This document shows positions 34,546 through 44,004 of a stretch of DNA of 64,000 nucleotides, piece by piece. The stretch is from Paenimyroides tangerinum (GTDB lineage Bacteria > Bacteroidota > Bacteroidia > Flavobacteriales > Flavobacteriaceae): positions 17,514-81,513 of the forward strand of contig NZ_RQVQ01000008.1 of the NCBI RefSeq assembly GCF_003865405.1. The letters run 5' to 3'. The notes under the pieces were generated by a model. The model searched no databases, was not told where the DNA came from, and worked only from the letters and a program-made list of their open reading frames with translations. The translations under genes were made by a program, and so were the position numbers. Within the stretch, counting starts at the first letter, position 1. The number at the start of each line of letters is the position of its first letter.

Positions 34546-35712
34546 TTACTTCTGATTAATCATTTTTTGTGCTTCATCAATATAAATATAAAAATCTTCG
34601 CTGTGTGGGTCAGTTTTGGTTTGTAAACCTTTTAAATGTCCTAATCGAACAATTATCAAATCATCTTCTGGTATCACAATTACAAACTGTCCTAAATGAC
34701 CACGCATATAATAAATTTGTTTGTTCTGATAATTTGATAACCACCAACCGTAACCATATTGCGGACTTTCAGTAAAACGAGGATTTATTGATTTTTGAAT
34801 AAATTCTTCAGAAAGAATTTGTTCTCCATTCCAATTTCCATTTTGTCTAAACAACTTTCCGAATTTCGCAAAATCTCTTGCGTTACTAGCAATACAACAA
34901 TACGCTTTTTCGATTCCATCACCTTCGTGGTCAAGTTGCCAAAGCGCATCTTGCTCCATTCCCATCGGCTGCCAAAAATACTTTGAAACAAAATCTGACA
35001 ATTTCATATTCGTAGCTTTTTCAAGAACCATTGCCAATAATTGTGTATCGCCACTTTGATAAATAAATTCCTGTCCTGGCTTTTTATCGACACCTAAACT
35101 TAACATCAATTCACGAATATCCTTCTTAAAATATGCTTGAGATGTTAAAGAAGTTGGACCGTAATAATCTTCAACCCAACTGTGACCAGAAGCCATTGAA
35201 GACAAATCTCCAACCGTCAAATCCTTTGCATATTGACCTTTTAATTTTGGAAGATAATCGATTACCTTAGCATCAAGATTTGGAATCATTTTCAAATCAA
35301 TCGCTTTCCCTAAAGCAGAAGAAACGATACTTTTTGCCATAGAAAACGAATTGGTCTTAGCCGTTTCGCTTCCAATATCATAATAACTTTCGTGCCAAAT
35401 GCTATCTCCTTTAATGATTAAAAATGAAGTAGTTCCTAAATCTTTATTAGTTTGATTTAATTTTTCAGTTGTTGGAACTTTGTTATAACCTTTGGAAATC
35501 TTCCAAGGTTGAGCGGTTCCTTTCTCAATAGTACGATTATCGAAATATTCATAATCCTCTAAAAAGGCAGTTTTGTGCCCTGTCAAATAGGTTACACGCA
35601 CACCACGAACTAAATATCCATATCCGAAAATATATAAAAGCGCAATAATTATAGCTAATATAATTACAAACCACTTGATGATTTTTAATAAAATCTTAAA
35701 GATTTTTTTCAT
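34546..35712 (-). CDS. Serine hydrolase of the class C beta-lactamase family
   Basis: 388 residues. N-terminal membrane anchor (residues 12-30). The beta-lactamase/penicillin-binding fold has S-x-x-K in SMAKSIV near residue 127, Tyr-type motif YQSGDTQ near 219 and HLGQF as the third motif. Relatives include esterases, D-aminopeptidases and EstB-like enzymes; real beta-lactamase activity is not implied. First gene of a two-gene unit with the exonuclease. Confidence 0.88.
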   Translation of the reverse strand: MKKIFKILLKIIKWFVIILAIIIALLYIFGYGYLVRGVRVTYLTGHKTAFLEDYEYFDNRTIEKGTAQPWKISKGYNKVPTTEKLNQTNKDLGTTSFLIIKGDSIWHESYYDIGSETAKTNSFSMAKSIVSSALGKAIDLKMIPNLDAKVIDYLPKLKGQYAKDLTVGDLSSMASGHSWVEDYYGPTSLTSQAYFKKDIRELMLSLGVDKKPGQEFIYQSGDTQLLAMVLEKATNMKLSDFVSKYFWQPMGMEQDALWQLDHEGDGIEKAYCCIASNARDFAKFGKLFRQNGNWNGEQILSEEFIQKSINPRFTESPQYGYGWWLSNYQNKQIYYMRGHLGQFVIVIPEDDLIIVRLGHLKGLQTKTDPHSEDFYIYIDEAQKMINQK

Positions 35713-35748
35713 AACGATAAAGGTTAAAGTACTAAAGATAATAAAAAA

Positions 35749-35820
35749 TTATTCATCATCTAACTGAAATAATTCATTTACGGTCACACCAAACATTTTG
35801 GACATTCTCAGAACTACCAG
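35749..35820 (-). pseudogene. C-terminal remnant of an XRE-type transcriptional regulator
   Basis: Minus-strand codons read LVVLRMSKMFGVTVNELF then QLDDE and TAA, preceded immediately by TGA (35821-35823). The segment SKMFGVTVNELFQLDDE is the classic end of an HTH_3 (Cro/CI-like) regulator, where LAxxFxVSxDELF closes the helix bundle. No HTH core lies upstream, so only the tail survives. Confidence 0.55.
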
Positions 35821-35917
35821 TCAAGTAATTTCCATTTAAATAATCAATTTTATTCAAGTACATAGAATTAAGAACAACTTTTGATTATTTTAGCAACTCA
35901 TACTAAATCAGCATATT

Positions 35918-37297
35918 TTGAAAAATATTTTTCTATTATTTATCATTATAAATTCATTTTTATCCAATGCACAACTCAATAAAAGTGGAGATGTTATAAA
36001 ATTGAACGAACTTATTTCATTAAAAAAGACCGAAAAAGGTTACGTTTTTATTGGCTCTAATGGCAAAATTTCAAAAGAATATACGTATGTATATCTTAAA
36101 GACTATGGAATTATTGAAACGAATATTGTTACTCCTTTTGACCCAAAAGCAATAATTTTTAGAGAATCTACAAATAGATGTTATGTAAATGGCAATTCAA
36201 ATCGTAGAAATTATCATGTTTTTGAATTGATGAAAGAATTAGGTACAATAGATGATTATCATTTTGAAAGAGAATTAACTTTCAGTAATATAAGAGACGG
36301 TTTATCAGGTGATTATGGATGGATTTCACAAAATGAAAAATACGCAATGGCAAATCCACAAGGAGTGTTTGTTACTGAACCGAAGTATGATAGGCCTAGT
36401 TGGTTTGACGAAAGGGAAAGCCCTTATGGCTTTTACCGTGATCGAAAATTACTTTTTAATCAACGAACAAAAAAAGGTAAAAAAGTTACTGTTATATTAG
36501 ATAAATTTACTGGGAAAGAAGTGTTTGCTACAAAAGATAGCATTGTGAAATACTGGAATGCAGAAAATTACTTGATAAAAAAATCTAATAATAAATACTA
36601 TCTTGTCTATAAATCTAAAAAGCAAAAAGTTCCTAAAGAGTTTATCAATTTAGATGGATTGCCTATCGAAAGTTCAATTTTCACGAATGTAAAAGCCAGA
36701 AAAAATGCTCTTTTTATGGATATAAATGGAGAAAAAATAAAAAGTGACTTAATACCGTTGACGAATTTTTATAAAGGATATGGTATCGTTTTAGAAAAGA
36801 TTTTGGAAGAACAAGAATTTAATTATTATGGAGAACCATTGTATCGCAAGGAAACAAACACAGTTAAAATTATAAATGAACAATTTGAAACCATAAAAAT
36901 ATTAGAAACTTTCGAGCAAAGAGAACATTTAGAATCTAATAGATATAACGATTATTTTAATGATTACGGACAGATTATTGTTTCTAATCGGAAAAAATCG
37001 TTTGTTATGGATTATATGGGAAATACCATTTTTAAGATTGATAAAAAAGATACCAAAATTGAAGAAATTTACAAAGGAATATATGAAGTAAGCGATTATG
37101 AAAGAATTTATTCAAATTTTTACAATCAAAAAGGAGAAAAGCTAATCAATCAAAAACTTCTGAATATGTACAGATTTGATAATTTTAAGTTTAAGGAAGG
37201 AATAAATGAAAATTATTTTACATTATATAATCACCCAAATTTCCCATTGATTAAACTAAATAAAAACAATGACATAATTTTTTCAGAGTATCAATAA
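35918..37297 (+). CDS. Secreted protein with WG-like repeats
   Basis: 459 residues from a TTG start. Signal peptide to about SNAQ (residue 18). The body contains beta-hairpin units of the WG/KWG type: YAMANPQGVFVTEPKYD near residue 143 and a second, SFVMDYMGNTIFKI, near residue 355, with many aromatic-Asp-Gly turns. WG repeats are found in surface proteins of unknown role. Single gene, next to the XRE remnant. Confidence 0.75.
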   Translation: MKNIFLLFIIINSFLSNAQLNKSGDVIKLNELISLKKTEKGYVFIGSNGKISKEYTYVYLKDYGIIETNIVTPFDPKAIIFRESTNRCYVNGNSNRRNYHVFELMKELGTIDDYHFERELTFSNIRDGLSGDYGWISQNEKYAMANPQGVFVTEPKYDRPSWFDERESPYGFYRDRKLLFNQRTKKGKKVTVILDKFTGKEVFATKDSIVKYWNAENYLIKKSNNKYYLVYKSKKQKVPKEFINLDGLPIESSIFTNVKARKNALFMDINGEKIKSDLIPLTNFYKGYGIVLEKILEEQEFNYYGEPLYRKETNTVKIINEQFETIKILETFEQREHLESNRYNDYFNDYGQIIVSNRKKSFVMDYMGNTIFKIDKKDTKIEEIYKGIYEVSDYERIYSNFYNQKGEKLINQKLLNMYRFDNFKFKEGINENYFTLYNHPNFPLIKLNKNNDIIFSEYQ

Positions 37298-37313
37298 AAA
37301 CTTTCATAACAAA

Positions 37314-37345
37314 AAGCCCTATAAAGTTTTCACCTTATAGAGCTT
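37314..37345 (-). terminator. Terminator after fumarase (and the WG-repeat gene)
   Basis: Stem AAGCCCTATAA / TTATAGAGCTT (one mismatch) with a 10-nt loop; T-rich on the minus-strand side. Confidence 0.6.
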
Positions 37346-37376
37346 GTGATTTTATGTCTAAAACTAATTATTTAGA

Positions 37377-38981
37377 TTATAAATTTTGGAAGAAATCATT
37401 TCCTTTATCGTCAGTGATAATGAATGCAGGGAAGTTTTTAACTGTAATTTTACGAACGGCTTCCATTCCTAATTCATCAAAATCAACTACTTCAACTTTT
37501 AAGATATTATCTTGAGCTAAGATTGCTGCTGGCCCACCAATTGATCCTAAATAGAAACCTCCATGTTTTGCACAAGCATCTGTAACCTGTTGTGAACGAT
37601 TTCCTTTTGCTAACATAATCATAGATCCGCCAGCTGCTTGGAATTGGTCAACATAAGAATCCATACGTCCGGCAGTTGTTGGCCCGAATGAACCTGAAGC
37701 CATTCCGTCTGGAGTTTTAGCAGGACCTGCGTAATATACTGGGTGGTTTTTGAAATAATCTGGCATTCCTAAACCATTATCTAACATTTCTTTGATTTTA
37801 GCGTGAGCGATATCACGAGCAACAATCACCGTTCCGTTTAACATTAAACGAGTTTTGATTGGATGTTTCGTTAACTCAGCTAAGATACTTTCCATTGGTT
37901 GATCTAAATCAATCTCAACTGGAGCTTCTAAATGTGGAGCCGATTCTGGTAATAAACGAGCTGGATTTGTTTCTAATTGCTCAACAAAAATTCCTTCCGA
38001 AGTGATTTTTCCTTTGATATTTCTATCAGCAGAACAAGAAACTCCCAAACCAACTGGACAAGAAGCAGCGTGACGAGGTAAACGAATTACACGAACATCG
38101 TGCACTAAATATTTCCCTCCAAATTGAGCTCCAACTCCAGATTCCTGGCAAATTTGTTTGATTCTTTCTTCCCAAACTAAATCGCGGAAAGCTTGACCAG
38201 CCATATTTCCTGTAGTAGGTAAATTATCGTAATATCCAGCAGATGCTTTTTTCACAGTTGCCAAAGTAGCTTCTGCAGAAGTTCCACCGATTACTAAAGC
38301 TAAATGGTAAGGAGGACAAGCAGCCGTTCCTAAATCCATAATTTTAGCTTTAACGAAAGCTTCTAATGATTTTTCGTTTAATAGCGATTTTGTTTGTTGG
38401 TATAAGAATGTTTTGTTTGCAGAACCTCCACCTTTTGCTAAGAATAAAAATTCGTAAGAATTTCCTTTTTTAGAATAGATATCGATTTGCGCAGGTAAGT
38501 TTGAGCCTGAGTTTTTCTCTTCGAACATTGAAATTGGAACGATTTGAGAATAACGTAAGTTTTTGTTCACATACGTATTAAAAATACCTTTTGATAAAGC
38601 TTCAGCATCATCAGCTCCGGTATAAACGTTTTCACCTTTTTTACCCATAACAATTGCAGTTCCGGTATCTTGACAAGAAGGTAATTCACCGTTTACAGCA
38701 ACCGCAGCATTTTGTAATAAATTGTAAGCTACAAAACGATCGTTATCTGTTGCTTCTGGATCATCAATAATCGCACGTAATTTTTCTAAATGCGAGGTAC
38801 GTAACATAAAAGAAACATCAGACATCGCCACTTCAGCTAACAATTCTAATCCTTTTGGATCAACTGTTAAGATTTCGCGATCACCTAATTTTTCAACTTT
38901 TACGTAATCTGAAGATATTTTGCGATATTGTGTATCGTCTTTTTGAATAGGAAATGAATCCTGATATATAAAATCGATCAT
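37377..38981 (-). CDS. fumA: Fumarate hydratase, class I (iron-sulfur)
   Basis: 534 residues. Interconverts fumarate and malate in the TCA cycle. It is the 4Fe-4S class I type by length and by Cys motifs SCQDTGTA (near 105), AACPPYHLA (near 221) and [13 protein letters not shown] (near 310), then a C-terminal beta domain with [13 protein letters not shown]. Single gene with a clear promoter. Oxygen-labile cluster enzyme, common in Bacteroidota. Confidence 0.95.
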   Translation of the reverse strand: MIDFIYQDSFPIQKDDTQYRKISSDYVKVEKLGDREILTVDPKGLELLAEVAMSDVSFMLRTSHLEKLRAIIDDPEATDNDRFVAYNLLQNAAVAVNGELPSCQDTGTAIVMGKKGENVYTGADDAEALSKGIFNTYVNKNLRYSQIVPISMFEEKNSGSNLPAQIDIYSKKGNSYEFLFLAKGGGSANKTFLYQQTKSLLNEKSLEAFVKAKIMDLGTAACPPYHLALVIGGTSAEATLATVKKASAGYYDNLPTTGNMAGQAFRDLVWEERIKQICQESGVGAQFGGKYLVHDVRVIRLPRHAASCPVGLGVSCSADRNIKGKITSEGIFVEQLETNPARLLPESAPHLEAPVEIDLDQPMESILAELTKHPIKTRLMLNGTVIVARDIAHAKIKEMLDNGLGMPDYFKNHPVYYAGPAKTPDGMASGSFGPTTAGRMDSYVDQFQAAGGSMIMLAKGNRSQQVTDACAKHGGFYLGSIGGPAAILAQDNILKVEVVDFDELGMEAVRKITVKNFPAFIITDDKGNDFFQNL

Positions 38982-39006
38982 TTTAATTTAGTTTGTGTAA
39001 GACATA

Positions 39007-39014
39007 CAAATTTA
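39007..39014 (-). promoter_or_regulatory. Bacteroidota -7 element for fumarase
   Basis: TAAATTTG on the minus strand, full match, 26 nt before the ATG. Confidence 0.5.
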
Positions 39015-39097
39015 CAAAATCAAAAATCATTAATGATTTAGAACTTGTCTAAATTATCTGAATTTAACAAAAGTTATGAATTTAATTCAAATTAGAA

Positions 39098-40360
39098 TTA
39101 AACCTTCACATTAATCAAATCTTTAATATCTGTTGTATAGGATTTGGACAAATAGGCACGTTTCATTACCCAAGTTTCACCTAAAGATTGCGAACCTAAT
39201 CTAATTTTATTATCGCGATATTTTTTATTCAGAATATCCATCACTTTCATAATCGGACGATGTTTGATGTACTGATCTTCGGTAAACAAATCCATTTGAC
39301 GATCGGTTTCTGGTACGATTCCGCCAATTACGATTCCAGCTTTTTTATATAAAAATCCGTCTAAATAAATTTTACTCAAAGCTAATTTTGCCGCCTTACT
39401 CCACTCGATTGCCGAATTGGTTGGCGTGGGCAAACTCACCGTAAACTGATTTACATATTGTTGTTGTCCTTCTTTTTTGGTATTGGTTCGAATAAAAACG
39501 GTTAACAAAGAAGCACACGATTTTTGACTTCGAAGTTTTTCACTTCCGTGAACTGCAAAAGTTGCAATCCGTTCTTCCAATTCTTCTTGAGTTTTACAAA
39601 CTTTAGCAAAAGTTCTACTGACACCAATGTTTTTTCTGGTTTTAGGAAGTTCTAAATCCAACTGTGGAATTCCACGTAATTCATACAACATACGAACACC
39701 AACCACACCCATTTCTTTACGAACCAAAGATTCTGGAAGTTGCGAAAATTCCCAAGCGGTTTTAATTCCTTTAGCTAAAAAACGTTTTTCTAACTGACGA
39801 CCAATTCCCCAAACATCACCAATTTTCATCCATTTTAATGCTTTTTGAATTTTCTCGTCCGAATCTAAAACATAAACGTGATTGGTTTGAGTTGGATATT
39901 TTTTAGCAATTCGGTTCGCAATTTTAGACAAGGTTTTAGTTGGCGCAATTCCGATTGATGTTGGAATTCCGATTCCTTGTTTTACAAAAGCACGTAAATT
40001 TTCGCAATGTTTTTTTAAATCGATATTTTGATAAGAAGAAAAATCCATAAACGCTTCATCTATCGAATATACTTCTACATCGTTACAATAACGACGAATG
40101 ATATTCATAATTCGATTACTTAAATCGCCATATAAAATAAAGTTTGCAGAAAACAACTGAATTTGATGTTGTTTAAAAGCTTCTTCATATTCAAACGCAA
40201 CAGCGCCCATCGGAATGCCGCAAGTTTTAGCTTCTTCAGAACGTGCGATTACACAACCATCATTATTACTTAAAACACAAATTGGTTTCCCGTTTAAATG
40301 CGGTTGAAAAACACGTTCGCACGAGGCGTAAAAATTATTGCAATCTAATAGTGCGAACAC
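39098..40360 (-). CDS. umuC: Y-family DNA polymerase V catalytic subunit UmuC
   Basis: 420 residues from a GTG start. Translesion polymerase that extends past damaged bases. N-terminal FALLDCNNFYASCERVF and VYSIDEAFMDF (catalytic Asp/Glu), with the little-finger domain and C-terminal UmuC extension. Starts 3 nt after the umuD stop, same operon. Confidence 0.95.
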   Translation of the reverse strand: MFALLDCNNFYASCERVFQPHLNGKPICVLSNNDGCVIARSEEAKTCGIPMGAVAFEYEEAFKQHQIQLFSANFILYGDLSNRIMNIIRRYCNDVEVYSIDEAFMDFSSYQNIDLKKHCENLRAFVKQGIGIPTSIGIAPTKTLSKIANRIAKKYPTQTNHVYVLDSDEKIQKALKWMKIGDVWGIGRQLEKRFLAKGIKTAWEFSQLPESLVRKEMGVVGVRMLYELRGIPQLDLELPKTRKNIGVSRTFAKVCKTQEELEERIATFAVHGSEKLRSQKSCASLLTVFIRTNTKKEGQQQYVNQFTVSLPTPTNSAIEWSKAAKLALSKIYLDGFLYKKAGIVIGGIVPETDRQMDLFTEDQYIKHRPIMKVMDILNKKYRDNKIRLGSQSLGETWVMKRAYLSKSYTTDIKDLINVKV

Positions 40361-40363
40361 GGC

Positions 40364-40828
40364 TTAATATTTAGTTATAGCATAAGTTAGAATTCCCCAA
40401 ATTAGAAAATCGTTTTCTGGAGAAACTTCAATCGGAGAAAAATCAGCATTTTCTGGGCAAAGTAAAATCTTCTTGATTTCACCAGCTTCTTTAATAATTT
40501 CTAAACGTTTCAAAGTGAATTCACCATCGATATAACAAACTGCAATTTTTCCGTTTGAAGGTGCAATAGAACGATCTATCAAAATTAAATCGCCATCATA
40601 AATTCGCATATCTTGCATTGAACTTCCAGAAACACGAGCCAGAAAAGTGGTGTCTGGATCTTTGATTAACTCGCGATTTAAATCAATTGTATCGAAAATA
40701 AAATCTCCTGCGGGACTTGGAAATCCAGCTTTTACTCCTGCGTTTACTAGAGCAATTTCGTTGTTTTCGGAAGTTTCTAATCCGAATATTTCTAAATTTT
40801 CTGAAGCGTGAAGTGATTTCATTTGCAT
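40364..40828 (-). CDS. umuD: UmuD-like autoproteolytic subunit (LexA-type S24 fold)
   Basis: 154 residues. Regulates and completes DNA polymerase V with UmuC after self-cleavage. S24 peptidase fold with nucleophile Ser70 in SGSSMQD, general base Lys107 in GEFTLKRL, and cleavage site Ala34-Gly35 in VKAGFPSP. Operon with umuC. The palindrome over its promoter suggests a repressor. Confidence 0.93.
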   Translation of the reverse strand: MQMKSLHASENLEIFGLETSENNEIALVNAGVKAGFPSPAGDFIFDTIDLNRELIKDPDTTFLARVSGSSMQDMRIYDGDLILIDRSIAPSNGKIAVCYIDGEFTLKRLEIIKEAGEIKKILLCPENADFSPIEVSPENDFLIWGILTYAITKY

Positions 40829-40850
40829 ATCGAAAGTCTTATTAAGAACA

Positions 40851-40866
40851 CAAAATTAGTCTAAAA
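40851..40866 (-). promoter_or_regulatory. umuDC promoter with overlapping palindrome
   Basis: TAATTTTG (full -7 match) at 40851-40858 on the minus strand. It overlaps the palindrome TTAG-N-CTAA at 40856-40864, flanked by A-runs, where a damage-responsive repressor could sit. Confidence 0.4.
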
Positions 40867-40984
40867 TAATGACAGAAGATGTCGCCAAAAAATAATTGTG
40901 AATATCTTTTTATTTGATTTTCGAATGATGATTGAAGAAGTATGAATCGTGTAAAACATCGGGATGTAATACAACAACGCCATT

Positions 40985-41073
40985 GTGTTAGGGATTGAAG
41001 CGACATCCTTTTTTGTTCGTTCTTGAACGAAACAAAAAAGATACAGCGGAAAGCCCGCCCGAAGGGAACACCC
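40985..41073. repeat. Flavobacterial intergenic repeat-like element with hairpin
   Basis: Between umuD and rpe. It contains GGGATTGAAGCGACATCC, a perfect hairpin CTTTTTTGTT-CGTTC / GAACG-AACAAAAAAG at 41008-41040, and AAAGATACAGCGGAAAGCCC. I recall closely similar blocks scattered between genes in Flavobacterium genomes, usually called intergenic repeats; no second copy lies in this window. The rest of the 40829-41184 gap holds only the umuD and rpe promoters. Confidence 0.55.
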
Positions 41074-41156
41074 AAATAAAGATTATTATAAAAAAATAGC
41101 TGTTTTGAAATTAGGTTTTAAGAAAATTCTAAGATAAAAACAACCTGAAATATTTG

Positions 41157-41164
41157 TACCTTTG
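41157..41164 (+). promoter_or_regulatory. Bacteroidota -7 element for rpe
   Basis: TACCTTTG, full match, 20 nt before the ATG. Confidence 0.5.
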
Positions 41165-41184
41165 CAGAATATACAACACAACAA

Positions 41185-41847
41185 ATGAAAAATACTTTAA
41201 TCGCTCCGTCTGTGTTAGCCGCAGACTTTGCAAACCTTCAACGCGATGTTGAGATGATCAATAAAAGTGAAGCAGATTGGTTTCATATTGATATTATGGA
41301 TGGTGTTTTTGTTCCGAATATTTCTTTTGGAATGCCAGTTTTAGCAGCCATTTCTAAACACGCAAAAAAAACAATCGATGTCCATTTAATGATTGTTGAT
41401 CCGGACAGATACATTAAAACTTTTAAAGATTTAGGTGCTGATATTTTAACGGTTCATTACGAAGCCTGCAACCATTTACACCGTTCGTTACAAGCTATTA
41501 AGGCTGAAGGAATGAAAGCTGGGATTGCTATTAATCCGCACACAAACGTTGCTTTATTGGAAGATGTGATTAATGATGTTGATTTGGTTTGTATCATGAG
41601 TGTGAATCCTGGTTTTGGTGGTCAATCATTCATCGAAAACACATACAAAAAGGTAAAACAATTAAAGGAAATCATTGTTAGAAATAACGCAAATACTTTA
41701 ATTGAAATCGATGGTGGCGTTACTAGTAAAAATGCAAAACAATTAGCCGAAGCTGGAGCTGATGTTTTGGTTGCTGGAAGTTTTGTTTTCAATGCAGAAA
41801 ACCCAATTGAAACCATTGCTGATTTAAAGAAAATTACAACTTTATAA
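41185..41847 (+). CDS. rpe: Ribulose-phosphate 3-epimerase
   Basis: 220 residues. Interconverts ribulose-5-phosphate and xylulose-5-phosphate in the pentose phosphate pathway. TIM barrel with metal/catalytic motifs FHIDIMDGVFVPN, VDVHLMI-like (IDVHLMIVDP), MSVNPGFGGQSF (phosphate loop) and EIDGGV. Single gene with promoter and terminator. Confidence 0.97.
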   Translation: MKNTLIAPSVLAADFANLQRDVEMINKSEADWFHIDIMDGVFVPNISFGMPVLAAISKHAKKTIDVHLMIVDPDRYIKTFKDLGADILTVHYEACNHLHRSLQAIKAEGMKAGIAINPHTNVALLEDVINDVDLVCIMSVNPGFGGQSFIENTYKKVKQLKEIIVRNNANTLIEIDGGVTSKNAKQLAEAGADVLVAGSFVFNAENPIETIADLKKITTL

Positions 41848-41852
41848 AATAC

Positions 41853-41886
41853 AAAAAGGAGCTTCGATATTGAAGCTCCTTTTTTT
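41853..41886 (+). terminator. Rho-independent terminator after rpe
   Basis: 13-bp stem AAAAAGGAGCTTC / GAAGCTCCTTTTT, 6-nt loop, then T-run. Confidence 0.88.
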
Positions 41887-42045
41887 TTCAATCTAACAAA
41901 TTTGCATTTAAATCGCCCAAAATAAATACATGTCAGTTAAAAATCTACTAAAAAAAATTGAGTAAATTTTAATTTGAATTCAACAAAATACTAGAAAAAA
42001 TATCTATTTATTCAATCGCCCAAAAGAATAAATAAAAAATCGTAA

Positions 42046-42471
42046 TTACCCGTTAAATTGAGAAAGTAAAAACTTAATCAAATCGGTTGTAGATAAAATA
42101 CCTACTAAATTTTTATCTTCATCAACAATTGGCAATGCTCTAAATTCACTTTCAGAGAATACCTTTGCTGCTGTTTTTACATAATCATAAAAATATAACG
42201 TTTCAACATTTTTGGTCATCACTTGTTCTAGCGTGAACATATTATAAACGGTTGAAACTACACATTCATCGTTATCATCCACATCTGGAATGGCAATTTT
42301 CAACATATCGGTATAACTTAACATACCTACAATCGAATTTCCAGAAACTACTGGAATGTGACGAATCTTATTTTCTTTAAATAATTTTTCTGCTTTTGTC
42401 AAAGAATCATTTATATTCAACTTAATCACATTTGAAGTCATTATGGCTGAAATCAAAATACGTTCTTTCAT
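42046..42471 (-). CDS. Two-CBS-domain protein
   Basis: 141 residues from ATG 42469-42471 (MKERILISAIM). Two CBS motifs in tandem (residues about 10-60 and 75-135), each ending in hydrophobic-Gly/Leu-Asp patterns (GMLSYTDMLK and GILSTTDLIK). Such stand-alone pairs bind adenine nucleotides and tune partner enzymes. The open frame reaches 42495 but overlaps the promoter's -7 box, so a later ATG is preferred; 42480 is the alternative. Partner unknown. Confidence 0.85.
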   Translation of the reverse strand: MKERILISAIMTSNVIKLNINDSLTKAEKLFKENKIRHIPVVSGNSIVGMLSYTDMLKIAIPDVDDNDECVVSTVYNMFTLEQVMTKNVETLYFYDYVKTAAKVFSESEFRALPIVDEDKNLVGILSTTDLIKFLLSQFNG

Positions 42472-42492
42472 CATTATCATGTTTTGTTGGGT

Positions 42493-42500
42493 CAAATATA
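42493..42500 (-). promoter_or_regulatory. Bacteroidota -7 element for the CBS protein
   Basis: TATATTTG on the minus strand, full match, 21 nt before ATG 42471. Confidence 0.5.
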
Positions 42501-42517
42501 TATTTATGGAATAAAAA

Positions 42518-42541
42518 AAAACATGACGAATATCATGTTTT
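42518..42541 (-). terminator. Terminator overlapping the MtfA stop codon
   Basis: On the minus strand AAAACATGA / TCATGTTTT with a 6-nt loop then T8; the gene's TGA is part of the upstream arm. Confidence 0.7.
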
Positions 42542-43375
42542 TGAATTTATTTTTGGATGTTTAATCATACTTCCTGTTAAAAGATATAAATCAGGGAAAG
42601 TTTGCTTAAATATATTCGCTTTTTCGAAGAATAATTCAATCAAAACCGAAATTAATTCTAAACGATCCGTATATGCATATGTTCGTAAAAAATTAGATTG
42701 TTCTACAGAAAATCGATTCTCAGGTACAGAAAACCATTTTTGAATTCGTTGAAAAAACTTTTGAAAATTTTCAGCATTTGGATGTTTTGCATTTGTTTGT
42801 AACATTTCAAAACAAAGCGCATGCGTAAATTCATGTAACGCCACGTCCTTACCATCAGCATTGAAATAAATATCGCGTTCATATTCATCCAAAGCCAACA
42901 TAATTACTTTCATTTTTGGATTAAAATGTCCGGTATGTGTTTCGTTTAAATGTGGAAAATATTGAGCCGTTGGATAAACAAGTATCGAATGAAACGTATT
43001 TACTAAATAATTCGTAAAACCTAAGGTCAACTTGATATAACTAGCCGCAATTGAAATTTTATGCGCATTGGTTAACTGTACATTTTCTTTTTCAACAAAC
43101 TCGTATTGTCGTAAGAAATTCAAGATACGTTTGGCAAAATTTAATTTGAATTTATGAGGCAAAGAAACAAACTCAGGAAAAACCTTTAGAATATCGTTTG
43201 AAAACTGATAAATCAACTGTTCTTCGGTAATTTTTAAAACAAAATTTCCTTTAGGAGAATTTAATCGATAACGATCATAAAAATGTCTTGAACCAGAAAA
43301 AAACATATTTAAATTTCTTGTTAAGATACTAAAAATGTAATTAAGTAACAAATTCAGTTTTGTGAAAGTCTTCAA
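42533..43375 (-). CDS. MtfA/M90-type zinc-dependent peptidase
   Basis: 280 residues. HEFTH zinc motif in DVALHEFTHALCFEM near residue 180, plus a downstream Glu-rich helix (DRLELISVLIELFFEK) likely supplying the third ligand, as in E. coli MtfA, which cleaves or binds regulators linked to glucose uptake. The start given is a TTG; an ATG 69 nt later (43306, MFFSGSRHFYDRY) is an alternative. Sits at the edge of a run of small lipoproteins. Confidence 0.82.
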   Translation of the reverse strand: MKTFTKLNLLLNYIFSILTRNLNMFFSGSRHFYDRYRLNSPKGNFVLKITEEQLIYQFSNDILKVFPEFVSLPHKFKLNFAKRILNFLRQYEFVEKENVQLTNAHKISIAASYIKLTLGFTNYLVNTFHSILVYPTAQYFPHLNETHTGHFNPKMKVIMLALDEYERDIYFNADGKDVALHEFTHALCFEMLQTNAKHPNAENFQKFFQRIQKWFSVPENRFSVEQSNFLRTYAYTDRLELISVLIELFFEKANIFKQTFPDLYLLTGSMIKHPKINSKT

Positions 43376-43492
43376 CTCCGTTTCATTTCAGGCTGTATGG
43401 ATTTGCTTTTTTAAATTGGTTTTTAATGTACGAGTTTCAAATCTGCACAATGAAGATTGTTTTCTAACAAAAACGTATTTGAAACATTATCT

Positions 43493-43876
43493 TTAGTTTT
43501 TTTCTTTTTTAAAATATAAGAGAAATTTTTCTTCTCCTCTAAATAAAAAATACATTTTATCTTTAACATAGACAATTGTATCATTAGGTTTTAAAGAAAC
43601 AACATTTTGATTAATTGTATCTACTCTTTTAATACATACAAAATTAATATCTGAATTGTTATAAATAAATTCTTGCTTAAAAACATCATCTTTAGATAAA
43701 TAATTTAAAAAATATCCTGTGGAATCGTTAGTAAAAAACAATTCAATTTTATCACTAGGTAATTTAAGTTTAGGATCAGACATGTAAGTAACGTATTTAT
43801 AAGGATATTTTTTTGCTTTACAGCCAAATAATAGAATCCCAATTAAAAGAAACGATACAAAATAAATATACTTCAT
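43493..43876 (-). CDS. Hypothetical lipoprotein
   Basis: 127 residues. Signal peptide with lipobox LFGC (Cys19), then a Lys/Tyr-rich beta-type mature domain. No family recognised. Together with the lipoproteins at 44005 and 45917 it forms a variable lipoprotein-rich stretch. Confidence 0.65.
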   Translation of the reverse strand: MKYIYFVSFLLIGILLFGCKAKKYPYKYVTYMSDPKLKLPSDKIELFFTNDSTGYFLNYLSKDDVFKQEFIYNNSDINFVCIKRVDTINQNVVSLKPNDTIVYVKDKMYFLFRGEEKFLLYFKKEKN

Positions 43877-44004
43877 AAATTTAAATTAATAATTGAAACA
43901 TTAAAAAGAGATTGAAGTTTAAATAATTCAAATAAGCTTTATTTTTTATCTAAATGCAATTGAAAATACGTTTTCGAATCTAAACAATTACATTTTTATC
44001 AACA

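Noticed and set aside
34546-35712. Resistance beta-lactamase
   Set aside because: The fold is shared by many esterases and peptidases, the protein has a membrane anchor and divergent third motif, and it sits with an exonuclease gene; no evidence for beta-lactam hydrolysis.
40842-41075. 77-codon minus-strand ORF between umuD and rpe
   Set aside because: It lies within the repeat element and promoter region, has Cys/Phe-rich composition unlike real genes here, and overlaps the umuD promoter.
41911-42025. Two AATCGCCCAAAA copies about 100 bp apart after rpe
   Set aside because: Only about 12 bp, in AT-rich DNA, without hairpin or target-site features; too weak to call a repeat element.
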